A stretch of DNA of 64,000 bases from Huiozyma naganishii CBS 8797 (Eukaryota > Ascomycota > Saccharomycetes > Saccharomycetales > Saccharomycetaceae). The stretch's first letter is position 1. Every line of letters begins with the position of its first letter. The notes under the pieces are model-generated. The model searched no databases. It was not told where the DNA came from and was given only the letters and a program-made list of their open reading frames with translations. This document shows, piece by piece, positions 9,827-20,023 of this stretch. Location of the stretch: assembly GCF_000348985.1 (NCBI RefSeq), contig NC_035926.1:372001-436000 (forward strand), in the 5' to 3' direction. A program made the position numbers and the translations under genes.

Positions 9827-10981
9827 ATGACCTTTGATTTGGAGAAAATCGTGAGACCAAAGATCTTCAACTTGGAACCCTACCGTTGCGCAAGAGACGA
9901 CTTCACGGAGGGGATCTTGCTGGACGCTAACGAAAATGCATACGGACCAACCCAGCATGGGATGGAGCAGTCCGTGTTGCACCGCTATCCTGACCCACAC
10001 CAGTTGCAATTCAAAACTGCGATCGCTGAGTACCGTAACAGAAGCTCCACTTTCACCGCGGACGAGTGCACTCGTCCATTGACCAGTGGGAACATTTGTC
10101 TCGGGGTCGGTTCGGACGAAAGTATCGACGCCATCATAAGAGCCACGTGTGTGCCAGCAAGGGAGAAGATTCTGGTGCTGCCACCAACGTACTCCATGTA
10201 CTCCGTTTGTGCAAAGATCAACGATGTCGAGGTGGTCACCTGTCCATTGATCACCGAGGATAACAGTTTCCAAATGGACTCGGACAAAGTACTGGATATA
10301 TTGAACAACGACCAAGAGATCAAGCTGCTGTTCATTACCTCGCCAGGGAATCCAACGGGCGCGCAAATCGAAACCGCACGGATCGAGAAAGTGCTACAGA
10401 ACTGGGACAGAGGTCTAGTCGTCGTCGATGAAGCGTACGTTGATTTCTGCGGTGGATCCACAGCCCCACTGGTCACCAAGTACCAGAATTTGGTTACTTT
10501 GCAGACATTGTCCAAATCGTTCGGTTTGGCTGGGATCAGACTAGGTATGACTTTTGCCTCCGAGGATTTGGCCAGAATACTGAACGCCATGAAGGCCCCC
10601 TATAATATTTCTGCTGTGACTTCTGACTACGCTTTGAAGGCGGTCCAACACCACAATCTGGAATTGATGGAACAGAATGCAGCATTGATGAATAAAGAAA
10701 AGATTCGTCTACTGGACGCGTTGACGCAGATCAACTGTGTCGATGACCACTACGTTGGCGGACTGGATGCAAACTTCATTTTGATCAGGATAAACAAGGG
10801 CGATAATGAGCTAGCGAAGAAAATATACTTGAACCTGGCAACCAAGTGTGGTGTTGTCATTAGATTCAGAGGCACAGAACTGGGATGTGCCGGCTGCTTG
10901 AGAGTCACCGTTGGTACTCCAAAGGAGAACAATGTTCTGATCCAACAATTCAAAGAGATAATTGAAGAACTCACAAAATGA
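9827..10981 (+). CDS. HIS5: Histidinol-phosphate aminotransferase
   Basis: Catalyses the transamination of imidazole acetol phosphate to histidinol phosphate in histidine biosynthesis, in the cytosol, using PLP and glutamate. The 384 residues match the usual family length. Visible motifs are the LDANENAYGPT substrate region, SPGNPTG, the VVDEAYVDF aspartate segment, and the PLP lysine in LSKSFGLAGIRLG (Lys230). It lies next to RHO3 as in S. cerevisiae (YIL116W). Confidence 0.97.
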   Translation: MTFDLEKIVRPKIFNLEPYRCARDDFTEGILLDANENAYGPTQHGMEQSVLHRYPDPHQLQFKTAIAEYRNRSSTFTADECTRPLTSGNICLGVGSDESIDAIIRATCVPAREKILVLPPTYSMYSVCAKINDVEVVTCPLITEDNSFQMDSDKVLDILNNDQEIKLLFITSPGNPTGAQIETARIEKVLQNWDRGLVVVDEAYVDFCGGSTAPLVTKYQNLVTLQTLSKSFGLAGIRLGMTFASEDLARILNAMKAPYNISAVTSDYALKAVQHHNLELMEQNAALMNKEKIRLLDALTQINCVDDHYVGGLDANFILIRINKGDNELAKKIYLNLATKCGVVIRFRGTELGCAGCLRVTVGTPKENNVLIQQFKEIIEELTK

Positions 10982-11151
10982 AAAACCGCTCAATCAAGTA
11001 GCTTAACGACTACATCGTTACGCGCCCTTCTCGCGTACCTCGTATTAAGTAACTAATGTAAATTTGATAAATTATAAAGAAGATTCTAAAATAAGTATAG
11101 TAGAATATCTATGCTCTAGATTTCTGATCGTACTGACCAGCTGCAAAATCC

Positions 11152-14100
11152 TCAGTGCCGTCCTTCCTGCATTGTTTTGAAAAATGCACCAATCTCCCTC
11201 TTGGTGTTTAGCTCAAGGCCTGTTTGAACAACATCTATTGACTCAATCTCTTTTTTTGTTATATCTGTGGCACTGAGATCCTCCTCTTTACCAAAAGAGG
11301 CTATGCCCCTAAACGGTTTAAAAGACAAAGAGGAAGTTAGCGATAAAACAATCTGTTCGTACCTGGAAGGATCTTTTTGATATTGTAAAAAGATCTTTAA
11401 AAGCTTTAAGATTTCGTCTATTTCCTTTTCTTTCTTCTTCAAGATATCCATTGCAAACCGCAATTTGTTTTGCATGTTTTTTTGATGGAAACTTAAGGGA
11501 GTGTACCTGTCATCGAACGATTCCTCTACAATATATTGCAATCGGTAATAATGATCACTCACCTGCGTTTTTTCGGTCGCCAGATCAGACATCTCCTTCT
11601 CAAGCATGCTTTTCAGGGTCTCAGAAAGTGTTTCAACACTTGATTTTGTCTCCTCAAAAGCTCCCCTTTTGTCCCTTACAATCTTTTGTAACCGTTCACC
11701 CTCTGATATTCTCCAAGCGTATAAGTTCCCCACGGAGGCCTCACTACGCTGAGGCAGTTCCAAAGTACACTGGTCCTTCAAGAACTCCTTCAAATTTGCA
11801 ATATTTTCCTCGAGAACAGCAAATTCTGCGTTGATCTGATGGTAAGTACTTTCGAACAATTGCATGGTAGGGTCTTCCGACGTGTATGGGATGTTTCGTA
11901 TTTCCGCATTGGTGTAGTATTCCTTCAGTGGTTTCGGTAGATATTGTTCAGCTGCATAGTTTTCGTCGTTTTTAAAAGCCTGAACACTAAATGAACATGT
12001 TTCAATGGGATCTGTCTGAACATCTGCATCAGCAAAAGTAGTCTCGGCTTGTACCCCAAAATCTGAAGTTTCAGACAGCTCGGTGTGAACCTCGACGTCT
12101 ACCAACTCGGGAGTCGCCTGGACTGAGGTCTCAGAAAGTGACTGAGTTTTATTGACACCACTACCTTTGGCCCCCTCCAGTTCCTCCTGGATAATGTCGC
12201 TCAGATCATCGAGTGGTTCAGCACTGATGTCTTTTGCTTCTATTTTCTTTTCCTCATTACTGTTTTGTTCTTCAGCATCGTTATCAGAAATGTCATTATT
12301 GGGTGCCTCGCTATCTTCCTCGTCATTTCTTGACTTGTCTACATCTGTTGACTCCTCTGCATCTTCAGTTTCCTCATCGACCGGAGTATGAACATCCACT
12401 TCTGACTCGTCCAGACCTTTGAAATCCTCAGAATGCCATTGTTCAACATTTGCTGAACTTTCATCTTCGATTGCCTCTTCCGTTACTTCTCTATCTAAAC
12501 TTTCTGGCGTATCGCCTTCTTTTGAAGCTTCTTCAAGATCAGAAGATGGTTTATCAGCCGGAACCTCTACATTTGGTTCCTCCGACTTCTCTTCAGTTTC
12601 TATCGGTGTCTCAGATTCACCTGCTGACAGTTGCTCAAGCTTTTCTTCGAGTTCCTCTTCGGAGTGTTCAGAGTGTTCCTCGAGGTCCTTTTCAAAGTGT
12701 TCAGAATGTTCTTTGAAGTCGTCTTCAGACTGTTCTTCCAGCTGCTTGTTACCGTCCTTTTGTTTGTTTTCTTCCGGTTTTGTGTCAGTCTCTGCGTCAT
12801 TGCCAAATTTTTGTGTATCGGCTGGCAGCTCTTCATCGTCTTTGGAAGTCATATGCGCAGATTCATCCTTTTCGCTTGCATCGTGAGGTTCCTGCTCTTT
12901 ATCACTTTCCACCTTTGAAAATCTAGAATCGTCCTTCAGATCTTGTGTAGTTTCTTTTCCTAGATTTAAATTAGAGATCGAAAACGTTGGAGTGACAGGC
13001 TTCCCCAAGTTCTGTGCAAAAGATGCAAATGGAGATTTCACATTTTCCGTGGCTGACCCTCCAAGACCCGATGTTGCAAAAGTAGGAGTTGGGATATTAG
13101 CAGTGGACACATTCGCATTCTTCTTAATTGCTTCAGTGATCGTCGTGATCGAAGGTTTACCCTCGTTTGAACCTACAGTCGGTTCAAAAGGTGTTTGCTC
13201 AACAGTTGAGTCAGATAGATCATCCGAGGCAGAGTCTTCCGCTTCTTCATCTTCGTCGGTTCCTACTGACCCATCAGTACGGAATGTTTCCTCCTTCTCC
13301 TCTAAAGAGTTACCACTGTCTACTTTCTCATTAACAGCCTTCTTTTGATTTTCAATCAAAGCAGCGAACGGAGATTCTTGTGATTTTACAGCAGCAAAGG
13401 GCGATTCTTGCTGTTTGAGAGATGAAAATGGAGAGGCACCTGTTGCCGCCTTTGCAAACCCAGAGCTGGCGGATGAATTAGCTAACGAGGCAAACGGAGA
13501 AGCATTAGCATTTTCACCAGGGCCATTTGAGCCGAATGCCGGTTTACCAAAGGCGCCAAAGGCGCCAAATGCTCCCGAAGTTGTTGTCTGTTTTGACTCG
13601 TTGATTGTCGCACCAAATCCACTAGATCCAAATGCTGGTATGCCAAACGCTCCGGCAGTTGTCGTCTTATTAGCTTCGTTAACGGTAGCACCAAATCCAC
13701 TAGAACCAAATGTCGGTTTGCCAAATGCTCCGGAAGTTGTTGTTGTGCTAGCTTCGTTAACAGTAGTGCCAAACCCACTGGAACCAATCGCCGGCTTCCC
13801 AAATGCTCCTGAAGTTGTTGACTCTTTTGCTACAGACGCAAACCCAGTTGACCCAAATGCTGGTTTACCAAAAGCCGTAGACGAGGATGTGTTGTCGTTA
13901 CTAGTACTGTTACCTCCAAACGCACCTGATCCAAAAGTCGAACTTCCAAATGCCGGTGCGGTCGATGCGGGAGCCGCCCCAAAAGCCGGTTTACCAAAAG
14001 CCGCTGTTTCCGTAGAGTTATTGTCAGTATTCTGTTGCGGGGCAACTTTGGAGGTGTTGAAAGATGAGGAATCAAATGCGGGTTTACCGAAGGTGCTTTC

Positions 14101-15651
14101 AGCACCCGATTCCTCGGTTACCGTCGTTTCCTTCGATACCATTGAGAACGGGTTATCATTTGATTGGAACGAGGGAGCACCAAATGCTGGGGTGGTCGCT
14201 GGTTGCTTATCAGAGTCTTGCTCGGTTCCAAACTTAAATGAGTTGACAGATGAGGTGATATCGTCAGTTTCAGTTGCGTTTACAGGCAACTTTGCAGGTT
14301 GCTGATCGGATTGTGCAGTGTTCAGTTGTGCAGAATCTCCAATTGTCTCAAAAGTCCCTTGCGTTTTGGTAGTGTCATTAGATTGATTTGTCAATGCCCC
14401 CAAATTCTCCATGTGCAAACGGTTCTCCTTGATAGCGCGGGAGTGGTAGAATGCGAATATGAGAAGTAGCCCATCATTGGTCAAGACGTACACTAGCGGC
14501 AGTTTTTCCACGGATTCTACACCTGGGCACGGCTGATTTATAATACCACTTGAAGAGTAGTCCAGTGCGACCCCGACAGGGTTCATATCGTTATCTGTGC
14601 TTTCACTGATGGGCAAAACTGCCCTTTCGCTGTCCTGATCTGGTTGCATAACTTCTTGGCCATCCCATATTGTCAACTCACTCGATACTGCTGAGCTTAT
14701 GATGTTGATCTTGCCCGTGTTATCAACCAGCTTATCTAGCGTAATGTTGTAGTAGTTCGGGTACCTTCTTATACTCCCGAATGAGGGCGCAATGTCCAGT
14801 GACTCTGCAAAAGTGGGCTCTTGGTTCTCATGAAGCGGATCCCAATTGACCACATATGTCTTGTTATCGTAAAATACGTCATCATCTGGCTGTGGGATGT
14901 CATTCCCGAAAGCCAAAAGTAACTGTCCCGACGCGTCCAACACAGACACGCTCAAAGGTATCCTGTTTTCTTCTCTCAATTCTTGCGTTATTTCATCTGG
15001 GTACGGTGTGGTTGCGTTAAGAACTATTGTCGTGGCAGGGTGTGCCAGTTCACCCGACACGATGGCCGTTGCGGTGAGCGCGACGACGAGTTGTCTCCCT
15101 GCACAGAAATCTAACGCAAAACAGTATACGCTCTCTCCTGTCACGGTCGTTTCGTGGGAGAACAGGTCAAACAGTGCGAGTCTATGTTGGGAGTCCAGAA
15201 ATAGGACTTGCTGCCCGCCGTGTACTTGGGTCAATTGCAGAATTGAAACACCTTCGTCCAACGGGATAACGACCTCACTTTTCGAAGCAGCACCATCGAA
15301 TGAAAGCAGAGTTATGTGACCATTCTCTGCGGCGATCATTGCCTCCCCACTGTCCAAGAATCCAACTGTAATCGTCGCTGCGACGGCCGATTTTTCCCAA
15401 ATAGGTGCTGCTGCGACCTCCTGCCCACCACATACGGAGTCCCGCAGGTCCTGTAATGACCCTACAATAGCTTTCCCACCACAGCAGGCAATGTATCGCT
15501 GTGTATTGTTATCGATGGCCAAGTTGTCCAAAGCGGCGGGCGGAATCTCGTTGTCCGCGTAACCAGGGAGCACGTACTTGGAGCCGAGACTCTCGAATCC
15601 GAGATCCTCGGAGGTTTGAGTGGGCACCTCTTCACCAATAAGGGACACCAT
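11152..15651 (-). CDS. NUP159: FG nucleoporin Nup159
   Basis: Cytoplasmic-face nucleoporin that anchors the mRNA export helicase Dbp5 and the dynein light chain Dyn2. The 1499 residues comprise an N-terminal beta-propeller (about 1-400, Dbp5-binding), an FG-repeat region (about 420-780) rich in GAFGKPAFGSS units, and a long acidic Glu/Ser/Asp region (about 820-1160). Next come five Dyn2-type motifs at about 1175-1223 (SVQAT, EVHTE, GVQAE, DVQTD, SVQAF), spaced 11-12 residues apart. The C-terminal coiled coil (about 1250-1480) would bind the Nup82 complex. Domain order and length match S. cerevisiae Nup159 (YIL115C). The start MVSLIGEEV fits the family. Confidence 0.96.
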   Translation of the reverse strand: MVSLIGEEVPTQTSEDLGFESLGSKYVLPGYADNEIPPAALDNLAIDNNTQRYIACCGGKAIVGSLQDLRDSVCGGQEVAAAPIWEKSAVAATITVGFLDSGEAMIAAENGHITLLSFDGAASKSEVVIPLDEGVSILQLTQVHGGQQVLFLDSQHRLALFDLFSHETTVTGESVYCFALDFCAGRQLVVALTATAIVSGELAHPATTIVLNATTPYPDEITQELREENRIPLSVSVLDASGQLLLAFGNDIPQPDDDVFYDNKTYVVNWDPLHENQEPTFAESLDIAPSFGSIRRYPNYYNITLDKLVDNTGKINIISSAVSSELTIWDGQEVMQPDQDSERAVLPISESTDNDMNPVGVALDYSSSGIINQPCPGVESVEKLPLVYVLTNDGLLLIFAFYHSRAIKENRLHMENLGALTNQSNDTTKTQGTFETIGDSAQLNTAQSDQQPAKLPVNATETDDITSSVNSFKFGTEQDSDKQPATTPAFGAPSFQSNDNPFSMVSKETTVTEESGAESTFGKPAFDSSSFNTSKVAPQQNTDNNSTETAAFGKPAFGAAPASTAPAFGSSTFGSGAFGGNSTSNDNTSSSTAFGKPAFGSTGFASVAKESTTSGAFGKPAIGSSGFGTTVNEASTTTTSGAFGKPTFGSSGFGATVNEANKTTTAGAFGIPAFGSSGFGATINESKQTTTSGAFGAFGAFGKPAFGSNGPGENANASPFASLANSSASSGFAKAATGASPFSSLKQQESPFAAVKSQESPFAALIENQKKAVNEKVDSGNSLEEKEETFRTDGSVGTDEDEEAEDSASDDLSDSTVEQTPFEPTVGSNEGKPSITTITEAIKKNANVSTANIPTPTFATSGLGGSATENVKSPFASFAQNLGKPVTPTFSISNLNLGKETTQDLKDDSRFSKVESDKEQEPHDASEKDESAHMTSKDDEELPADTQKFGNDAETDTKPEENKQKDGNKQLEEQSEDDFKEHSEHFEKDLEEHSEHSEEELEEKLEQLSAGESETPIETEEKSEEPNVEVPADKPSSDLEEASKEGDTPESLDREVTEEAIEDESSANVEQWHSEDFKGLDESEVDVHTPVDEETEDAEESTDVDKSRNDEEDSEAPNNDISDNDAEEQNSNEEKKIEAKDISAEPLDDLSDIIQEELEGAKGSGVNKTQSLSETSVQATPELVDVEVHTELSETSDFGVQAETTFADADVQTDPIETCSFSVQAFKNDENYAAEQYLPKPLKEYYTNAEIRNIPYTSEDPTMQLFESTYHQINAEFAVLEENIANLKEFLKDQCTLELPQRSEASVGNLYAWRISEGERLQKIVRDKRGAFEETKSSVETLSETLKSMLEKEMSDLATEKTQVSDHYYRLQYIVEESFDDRYTPLSFHQKNMQNKLRFAMDILKKKEKEIDEILKLLKIFLQYQKDPSRYEQIVLSLTSSLSFKPFRGIASFGKEEDLSATDITKKEIESIDVVQTGLELNTKREIGAFFKTMQEGRH
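13425..14110 (-). repeat. FG repeats encoding region of NUP159
   Basis: Imperfect tandem repeats of roughly 26-28 codons encode GAFGKPAFGSSGFG-type units with spacers such as ATVNEA. They produce long antisense open frames that are artefacts. Confidence 0.85.
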
Positions 15652-15842
15652 TGGTCTGAATGTGTGTGCACGTGCGTGAGTGCGTGCGTGATCCCTCCCT
15701 TGTCCTCTATGTGCCCTTCAAGGAACATGCTCGTTATTGCGATGGACGCTAATCTCTACATAAAAATATAATCAAAAGACGTCGAGAGGACAGAGTTGGG
15801 GGAGGTCGGCATGGCGAAAAACACACTCTGTGGGTCCTGTCT

Positions 15843-16766
15843 CTATAGGTTGAAGGTGAGCGACCATCCGACCTTGTGCACCGTCTGTGCGTCCCAGTGG
15901 AGCGTGTCGAGCGAGGCGCCGCACCCAAGTGTCACGCCCGGTTTCAAGTCCTGGCAGTAGGACACCGACATCTTGCCCGTATCTGCGATCTTGGCCTTGA
16001 CCTGCGAGGTGCTGTCCGGCTTGTACTTCGCCGCGAGTTGCAGCGTACTGCTCTGCGGTGCCAATTTCCCTGCGTTGAGTGTCGTCCGCAGACCTACGTC
16101 CAGATCCCTGGACACTCTTTGGAAGAGCGACGCCGTGGTCAGCTGCGAGTCGTTGATCGAGACGGTGAGCGTGTGTCCGCGTCCGACGTACGCGAGGGCA
16201 ACAGCATACCGCGACACTCTACCTTTCGCGACGTCGTAGTGCAATTCCCCGCCCGTGAGGAACTTCTCGTGCGAGACGGTGAGTTGCACCCCCAATGAGG
16301 CGGCCCCCGCTGAGATGTTCCTTGCGGCAAGCTTGGCTGCAACAGATGGCCTCAGCAGGGAGACGGAGAGCACGTTCAGCGTCGGCAGCGGGTCTCTAGA
16401 CCCGGGCGCAGCCCGCGCAACGAGCTCCGTCGTGACACCGGGGACCCACTTCCGGAGCTCGACCCGAGTGGTCAGCTGGTTTGCAGTGGTCCATGTCGGC
16501 GTTACCGTAACACCAGATGCCTTGTCGGTCCACCTACCTTGTATGTTTGCAAGCAGAGGACCAGCGGTGGGCATAGTTGGTGCAGTCGCAGGAGTATTTG
16601 GGGCGACAGCACCCTCACGGGCAGCACTCTGCTTCGCCTGTACGGTGAACTTGGCGCCGTTCTGCGTCTGCGTGCGGACCGCAACGTTCAGCGGAGCCCC
16701 ATGGAAGAAGTCCCTGTTCAGCAACGAGTTGATATCGCGCGAGATATCCGGGAAAAAGGGCGGCAT
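15843..16766 (-). CDS. POR2: Mitochondrial outer-membrane porin (VDAC), Por1/Por2 family
   Basis: Voltage-dependent anion channel family protein of the mitochondrial outer membrane. The 307 residues begin with the family N-terminus (PPFFPDISRDINSLLNRDFFHG) and end in a terminal beta strand (HKVGWSLTFNL). Alternating hydrophobic strands run throughout. It is longer than the usual roughly 281-283 residues because of an Ala/Pro/Thr-rich insert at about 50-68 (EGAVAPNTPATAPTMPTAG). It is also Ala/Arg-rich, and the gene is very GC-rich. Position between NUP159 and HOS4 matches POR2 (YIL114C) rather than POR1 (YNL055C). The divergence suggests a relaxed or specialised copy, but the frame is intact. 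Confidence 0.88.
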   Translation of the reverse strand: MPPFFPDISRDINSLLNRDFFHGAPLNVAVRTQTQNGAKFTVQAKQSAAREGAVAPNTPATAPTMPTAGPLLANIQGRWTDKASGVTVTPTWTTANQLTTRVELRKWVPGVTTELVARAAPGSRDPLPTLNVLSVSLLRPSVAAKLAARNISAGAASLGVQLTVSHEKFLTGGELHYDVAKGRVSRYAVALAYVGRGHTLTVSINDSQLTTASLFQRVSRDLDVGLRTTLNAGKLAPQSSTLQLAAKYKPDSTSQVKAKIADTGKMSVSYCQDLKPGVTLGCGASLDTLHWDAQTVHKVGWSLTFNL

Positions 16767-17044
16767 GAACTCAATGGCAGCGGTGTGGTCTTATCCCAGT
16801 GGTATCTCCCGTCTCACAACTGCCCTGGGCCGTCCCGAGAACCACCGAACCAACGCAACCGACCAACGGACCGTATCTTGAACTGTTCATCGTGCGATGC
16901 CCTTCTCGAGACGACCTGCTGCTGTTGTTTTACCCGGACACCTCTAAAAAGTTAGAGATAAACATCGAATTGTGAACAAGTGGGAACTTCAGCGGTTGCT
17001 GTTGGTGCGTTGCGGGACCGTTTGAGGGTATTTGCGAGGGCGGT

Positions 17045-20023
17045 ATGACCGAGAAGAACCCGAAGAGGAGGTCGTTGAGTAGTTATCTGTCGAATGTGAG
17101 CAGCAGGAAGGTGGAGCTGGCAAAACTGGCCCAGGGGCACGTTCAGCCTGCTGCGCCCGTAGATGCAGGAGGAGATGCGGGCTCTACGGACACCAAGAGT
17201 GCTGCCACGGAGCAGATCGGGGTGCAGGCAGATGTCAACAAGCAGGATCCAGTGGAGGAAGTACACAAGGAAGAAGCTACGGAAGAAGTGCCGGAAGAAC
17301 CGCCCAAGGCATCGCGGGATGAACTTGAAGCACACACTGAGTCACCCGAGAGTGCTCCAGTAGGAGGAATGGCGCCCTTCTCACGCGACGATTTGAAGTC
17401 CGTGCTGCACGAATCGATGCCCGCAGATGAACCCCTGGGCGAACTCCCGGAAGGACCGGATCCGGTAGATAGCGATGCAGAGACGCAGACGGCGTCGCCG
17501 ACCAAGCGGGACAAGCAGTCCGTAACACAAGGTGGGAACGTACCGACTCTGTCGCAGCTATTCAACGGCGCGGATGGATCAGTCAACTCGGACTCAGAAC
17601 TCTCAGACATCAACGATTTCTCCAGGAACAGCACGCGGAATCTCGTCAGCTCTAGCTTCCTCAACGAGGAATTCCCGTCGTCCCCGGTGAAACAACCTGC
17701 CAAAAAACTGCGGACTGCAAGGAGGCCCAAGGAGCCCGTGAATCCAAAGACGAACAAGAAATCCGTATACAGGGACTCCGGCGGGAGAACGAAGTTGCAG
17801 ATTGCATGTGACAAGGGGAAGATCGCCCAGGTGCGGAGCTTGCTCGCTGAGGGAGACGTCGATATCGACGACCAGGACAACGCGGGGAACACACCACTAC
17901 ACGAGGCGGCGCTTAACGGACACCTCGACATCGTCAAGTTGCTTGTCGAGACGGGCGCTAACGTCAATATCCAGTCGTTCGCGATGTTTGGCGATACGCC
18001 GCTGATAGACGCCTCCGCAAACGGCCACTTGGACGTCGTGCAGTATTTGGTTGCGCACGGGTCGGACCCAACCATCACCAATGCCAAAGGGCTGACCGCG
18101 TACGAGGCGATTGAGATGGACGACGAGTTGGACGACGACGAGAAGATCCTTGTGCGAGATATCAAGAATTGTCTCAGGGCCGCGTCTCTGAAATGGACGG
18201 ATGGTCACCACCACGACCACGACGCGACCGCGGAGGCGCAACACATTTCTGACGAGTCACACGTGGAATTGTCCTCCACTATAGATTTCTCGTACACGGA
18301 TCTGCGAAGCCCGCAGGGTATACAAAAACTTTTGAGGGCCTCGAAGGAGGGACAACTGAGTTACGTTGGACAGTACTTGGAGAACGGTGGTGAAGTGAAC
18401 TTCCGGAGCTTTTTGGAGGCTGTACGGTTTGGACACGAGGATATAGCGAGTTTATTCCTTGCCTTTGGTGCTCAAATAAACAGACTCGGGAGGGATGGTC
18501 TGTCACCGTTGATGGTAGCCGTGGGGAGAGACCATTTAGGGACCGTTAAATTGTTGCTGGAGGCCGGTGCGGACCCAACGAAGAGGAGCCGAAACGGGCA
18601 CACGGCGCTGTACTACGCCAAGAACAGCATACTCGGTGTGGTCAGCGACGACGAGATACGTATGGTCGAGGAAGCCATGACTGGTAGGACCGCAGCTGGC
18701 GATGTGTCCACTGAGGGCACTAACGATACACCTACCAGCACTACGAGGGGCACTACAGCGACGACCGTAACGACAACATTAAAGGGAAGTGACGTGGAAT
18801 ACAATGGCGAGGAGGTAGATGATGACACCTCTGGGAGTGACGAGGAGACTGTGGACTCAGCTGGGGAGGAGGCGGTGAGGGAACTTCAGGACTCAAGCAC
18901 ATCTGCGCGCGAAGAGGAGCCACTAGAAGAACAGGATGAGGCTCAAGACGAGGAATCATCCCACGAGGAAGAACAAGATGAAGCTCAGGACAAGGAGTCA
19001 TCCCACGAGGAGGACCCTGTGTTAAGCGTATCTAAGCGAAGAAACTCGACTCCAACTTCGAGGAAGCGGTCTGTTTCGAGCACGAGTGTTGGTACGAGCG
19101 CCGGTGCAGCGCACGCACCTGAGTCATCCCCGAAGAGGGCGAAACCTCGAGAGGAGACCGCTGAGGAGAGGGAGCATCGGTTGAAGGAGGAGGAAGAATA
19201 CTTGCAACGGCGGTCGCAGAACAAGAAGCGGAAGGAGCAAGAGTACTTACGTAAACTTCAGGAGGAGGAACAGAAGCGGCTCGAGGAGAAGGCTCGACAG
19301 CGAACCGCCGAGTTGGAGAGGAAAGCAGAACTGGAGCGGCAGCAGGCTGCGGCACTGGCGAAGAAACTGGAAGGTGAAGAACTGGACCGGCGCCGGAGAG
19401 TCCGTGCGCTGTACCCGTTAGGGTTGAAGTTGGTTAACTTCCACGCGCTGGACGACGTGGAGCGGTACTTCCCCGTGTACTACGTGACACTGGACCACGG
19501 GGAGAGATACGTTTTAGATTTGCAGATGCTTGTGATCCTGAAACGGAGCACGCTGATCTCACACGCGAACAGCGTCCCCATCACTGACTTGAACGTTAAG
19601 GCACGGTTATGGAACATTTACAAATACATCTTCCTTTTCGGTGGACACAACAACGATCACCACTACGAGACGTTGTTCCAGAACAGTGACATTTCAAGCC
19701 GGCTCACTGCGGAGTTGCAAGAATTCCACCGGTTTGCCAATCTACCGATGAGTTGGGTACCCTGGGATGGACTCCTCGCGGAGGACCCCACCTTGCGGCG
19801 CACCATCGAAGAAAACCACATGGTGGCCATTGACGGCGGCAACAGCAACACCAACACGGCGGCAACATCTGCAGCAGCAACCACGGGACAGCCCCAGATC
19901 AACCGGTCCCACCAGCGAGACACACTGACTACACTTGCTTTACCACCGCGTTTGAAGCGCCGCCGCGCCGCCGCCCAGTGTCTGACCACAGAGCGTGCAA
20001 GATGCTCTCGTCCCCTGTGGTAG
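17045..20023 (+). CDS. HOS4: Ankyrin-repeat protein Hos4 (Set3 complex)
   Basis: Counterpart of Hos4, a subunit of the Set3 histone deacetylase complex in the nucleus. The 992 residues start with a conserved RRSLSSYLSNVSSRKVELAKL block. The first ankyrin group lies at about 249-360, with classical NTPLHEAALNGHLDIVKLLVE. A second group is at about 424-528. An acidic Glu/Asp/Ser-rich stretch at about 590-665 contains a duplicated 14-residue unit (EQDEAQD.ESSHEE). A charged coiled coil (about 700-785) precedes a conserved C-terminal domain (about 785-930). S. cerevisiae Hos4 is slightly longer (1083). Position matches YIL112W. The last 60 residues are low-complexity and Arg-rich. SDP1 (YIL113W), expected just upstream, is missing. 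Confidence 0.93.
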   Translation: MTEKNPKRRSLSSYLSNVSSRKVELAKLAQGHVQPAAPVDAGGDAGSTDTKSAATEQIGVQADVNKQDPVEEVHKEEATEEVPEEPPKASRDELEAHTESPESAPVGGMAPFSRDDLKSVLHESMPADEPLGELPEGPDPVDSDAETQTASPTKRDKQSVTQGGNVPTLSQLFNGADGSVNSDSELSDINDFSRNSTRNLVSSSFLNEEFPSSPVKQPAKKLRTARRPKEPVNPKTNKKSVYRDSGGRTKLQIACDKGKIAQVRSLLAEGDVDIDDQDNAGNTPLHEAALNGHLDIVKLLVETGANVNIQSFAMFGDTPLIDASANGHLDVVQYLVAHGSDPTITNAKGLTAYEAIEMDDELDDDEKILVRDIKNCLRAASLKWTDGHHHDHDATAEAQHISDESHVELSSTIDFSYTDLRSPQGIQKLLRASKEGQLSYVGQYLENGGEVNFRSFLEAVRFGHEDIASLFLAFGAQINRLGRDGLSPLMVAVGRDHLGTVKLLLEAGADPTKRSRNGHTALYYAKNSILGVVSDDEIRMVEEAMTGRTAAGDVSTEGTNDTPTSTTRGTTATTVTTTLKGSDVEYNGEEVDDDTSGSDEETVDSAGEEAVRELQDSSTSAREEEPLEEQDEAQDEESSHEEEQDEAQDKESSHEEDPVLSVSKRRNSTPTSRKRSVSSTSVGTSAGAAHAPESSPKRAKPREETAEEREHRLKEEEEYLQRRSQNKKRKEQEYLRKLQEEEQKRLEEKARQRTAELERKAELERQQAAALAKKLEGEELDRRRRVRALYPLGLKLVNFHALDDVERYFPVYYVTLDHGERYVLDLQMLVILKRSTLISHANSVPITDLNVKARLWNIYKYIFLFGGHNNDHHYETLFQNSDISSRLTAELQEFHRFANLPMSWVPWDGLLAEDPTLRRTIEENHMVAIDGGNSNTNTAATSAAATTGQPQINRSHQRDTLTTLALPPRLKRRRAAAQCLTTERARCSRPLW

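Noticed and set aside
13415..14305. 296-codon plus-strand open frame
   Set aside because: Exact antisense shadow of the NUP159 FG repeats; its Asn/Pro-rich composition is dictated by the repeat codons.
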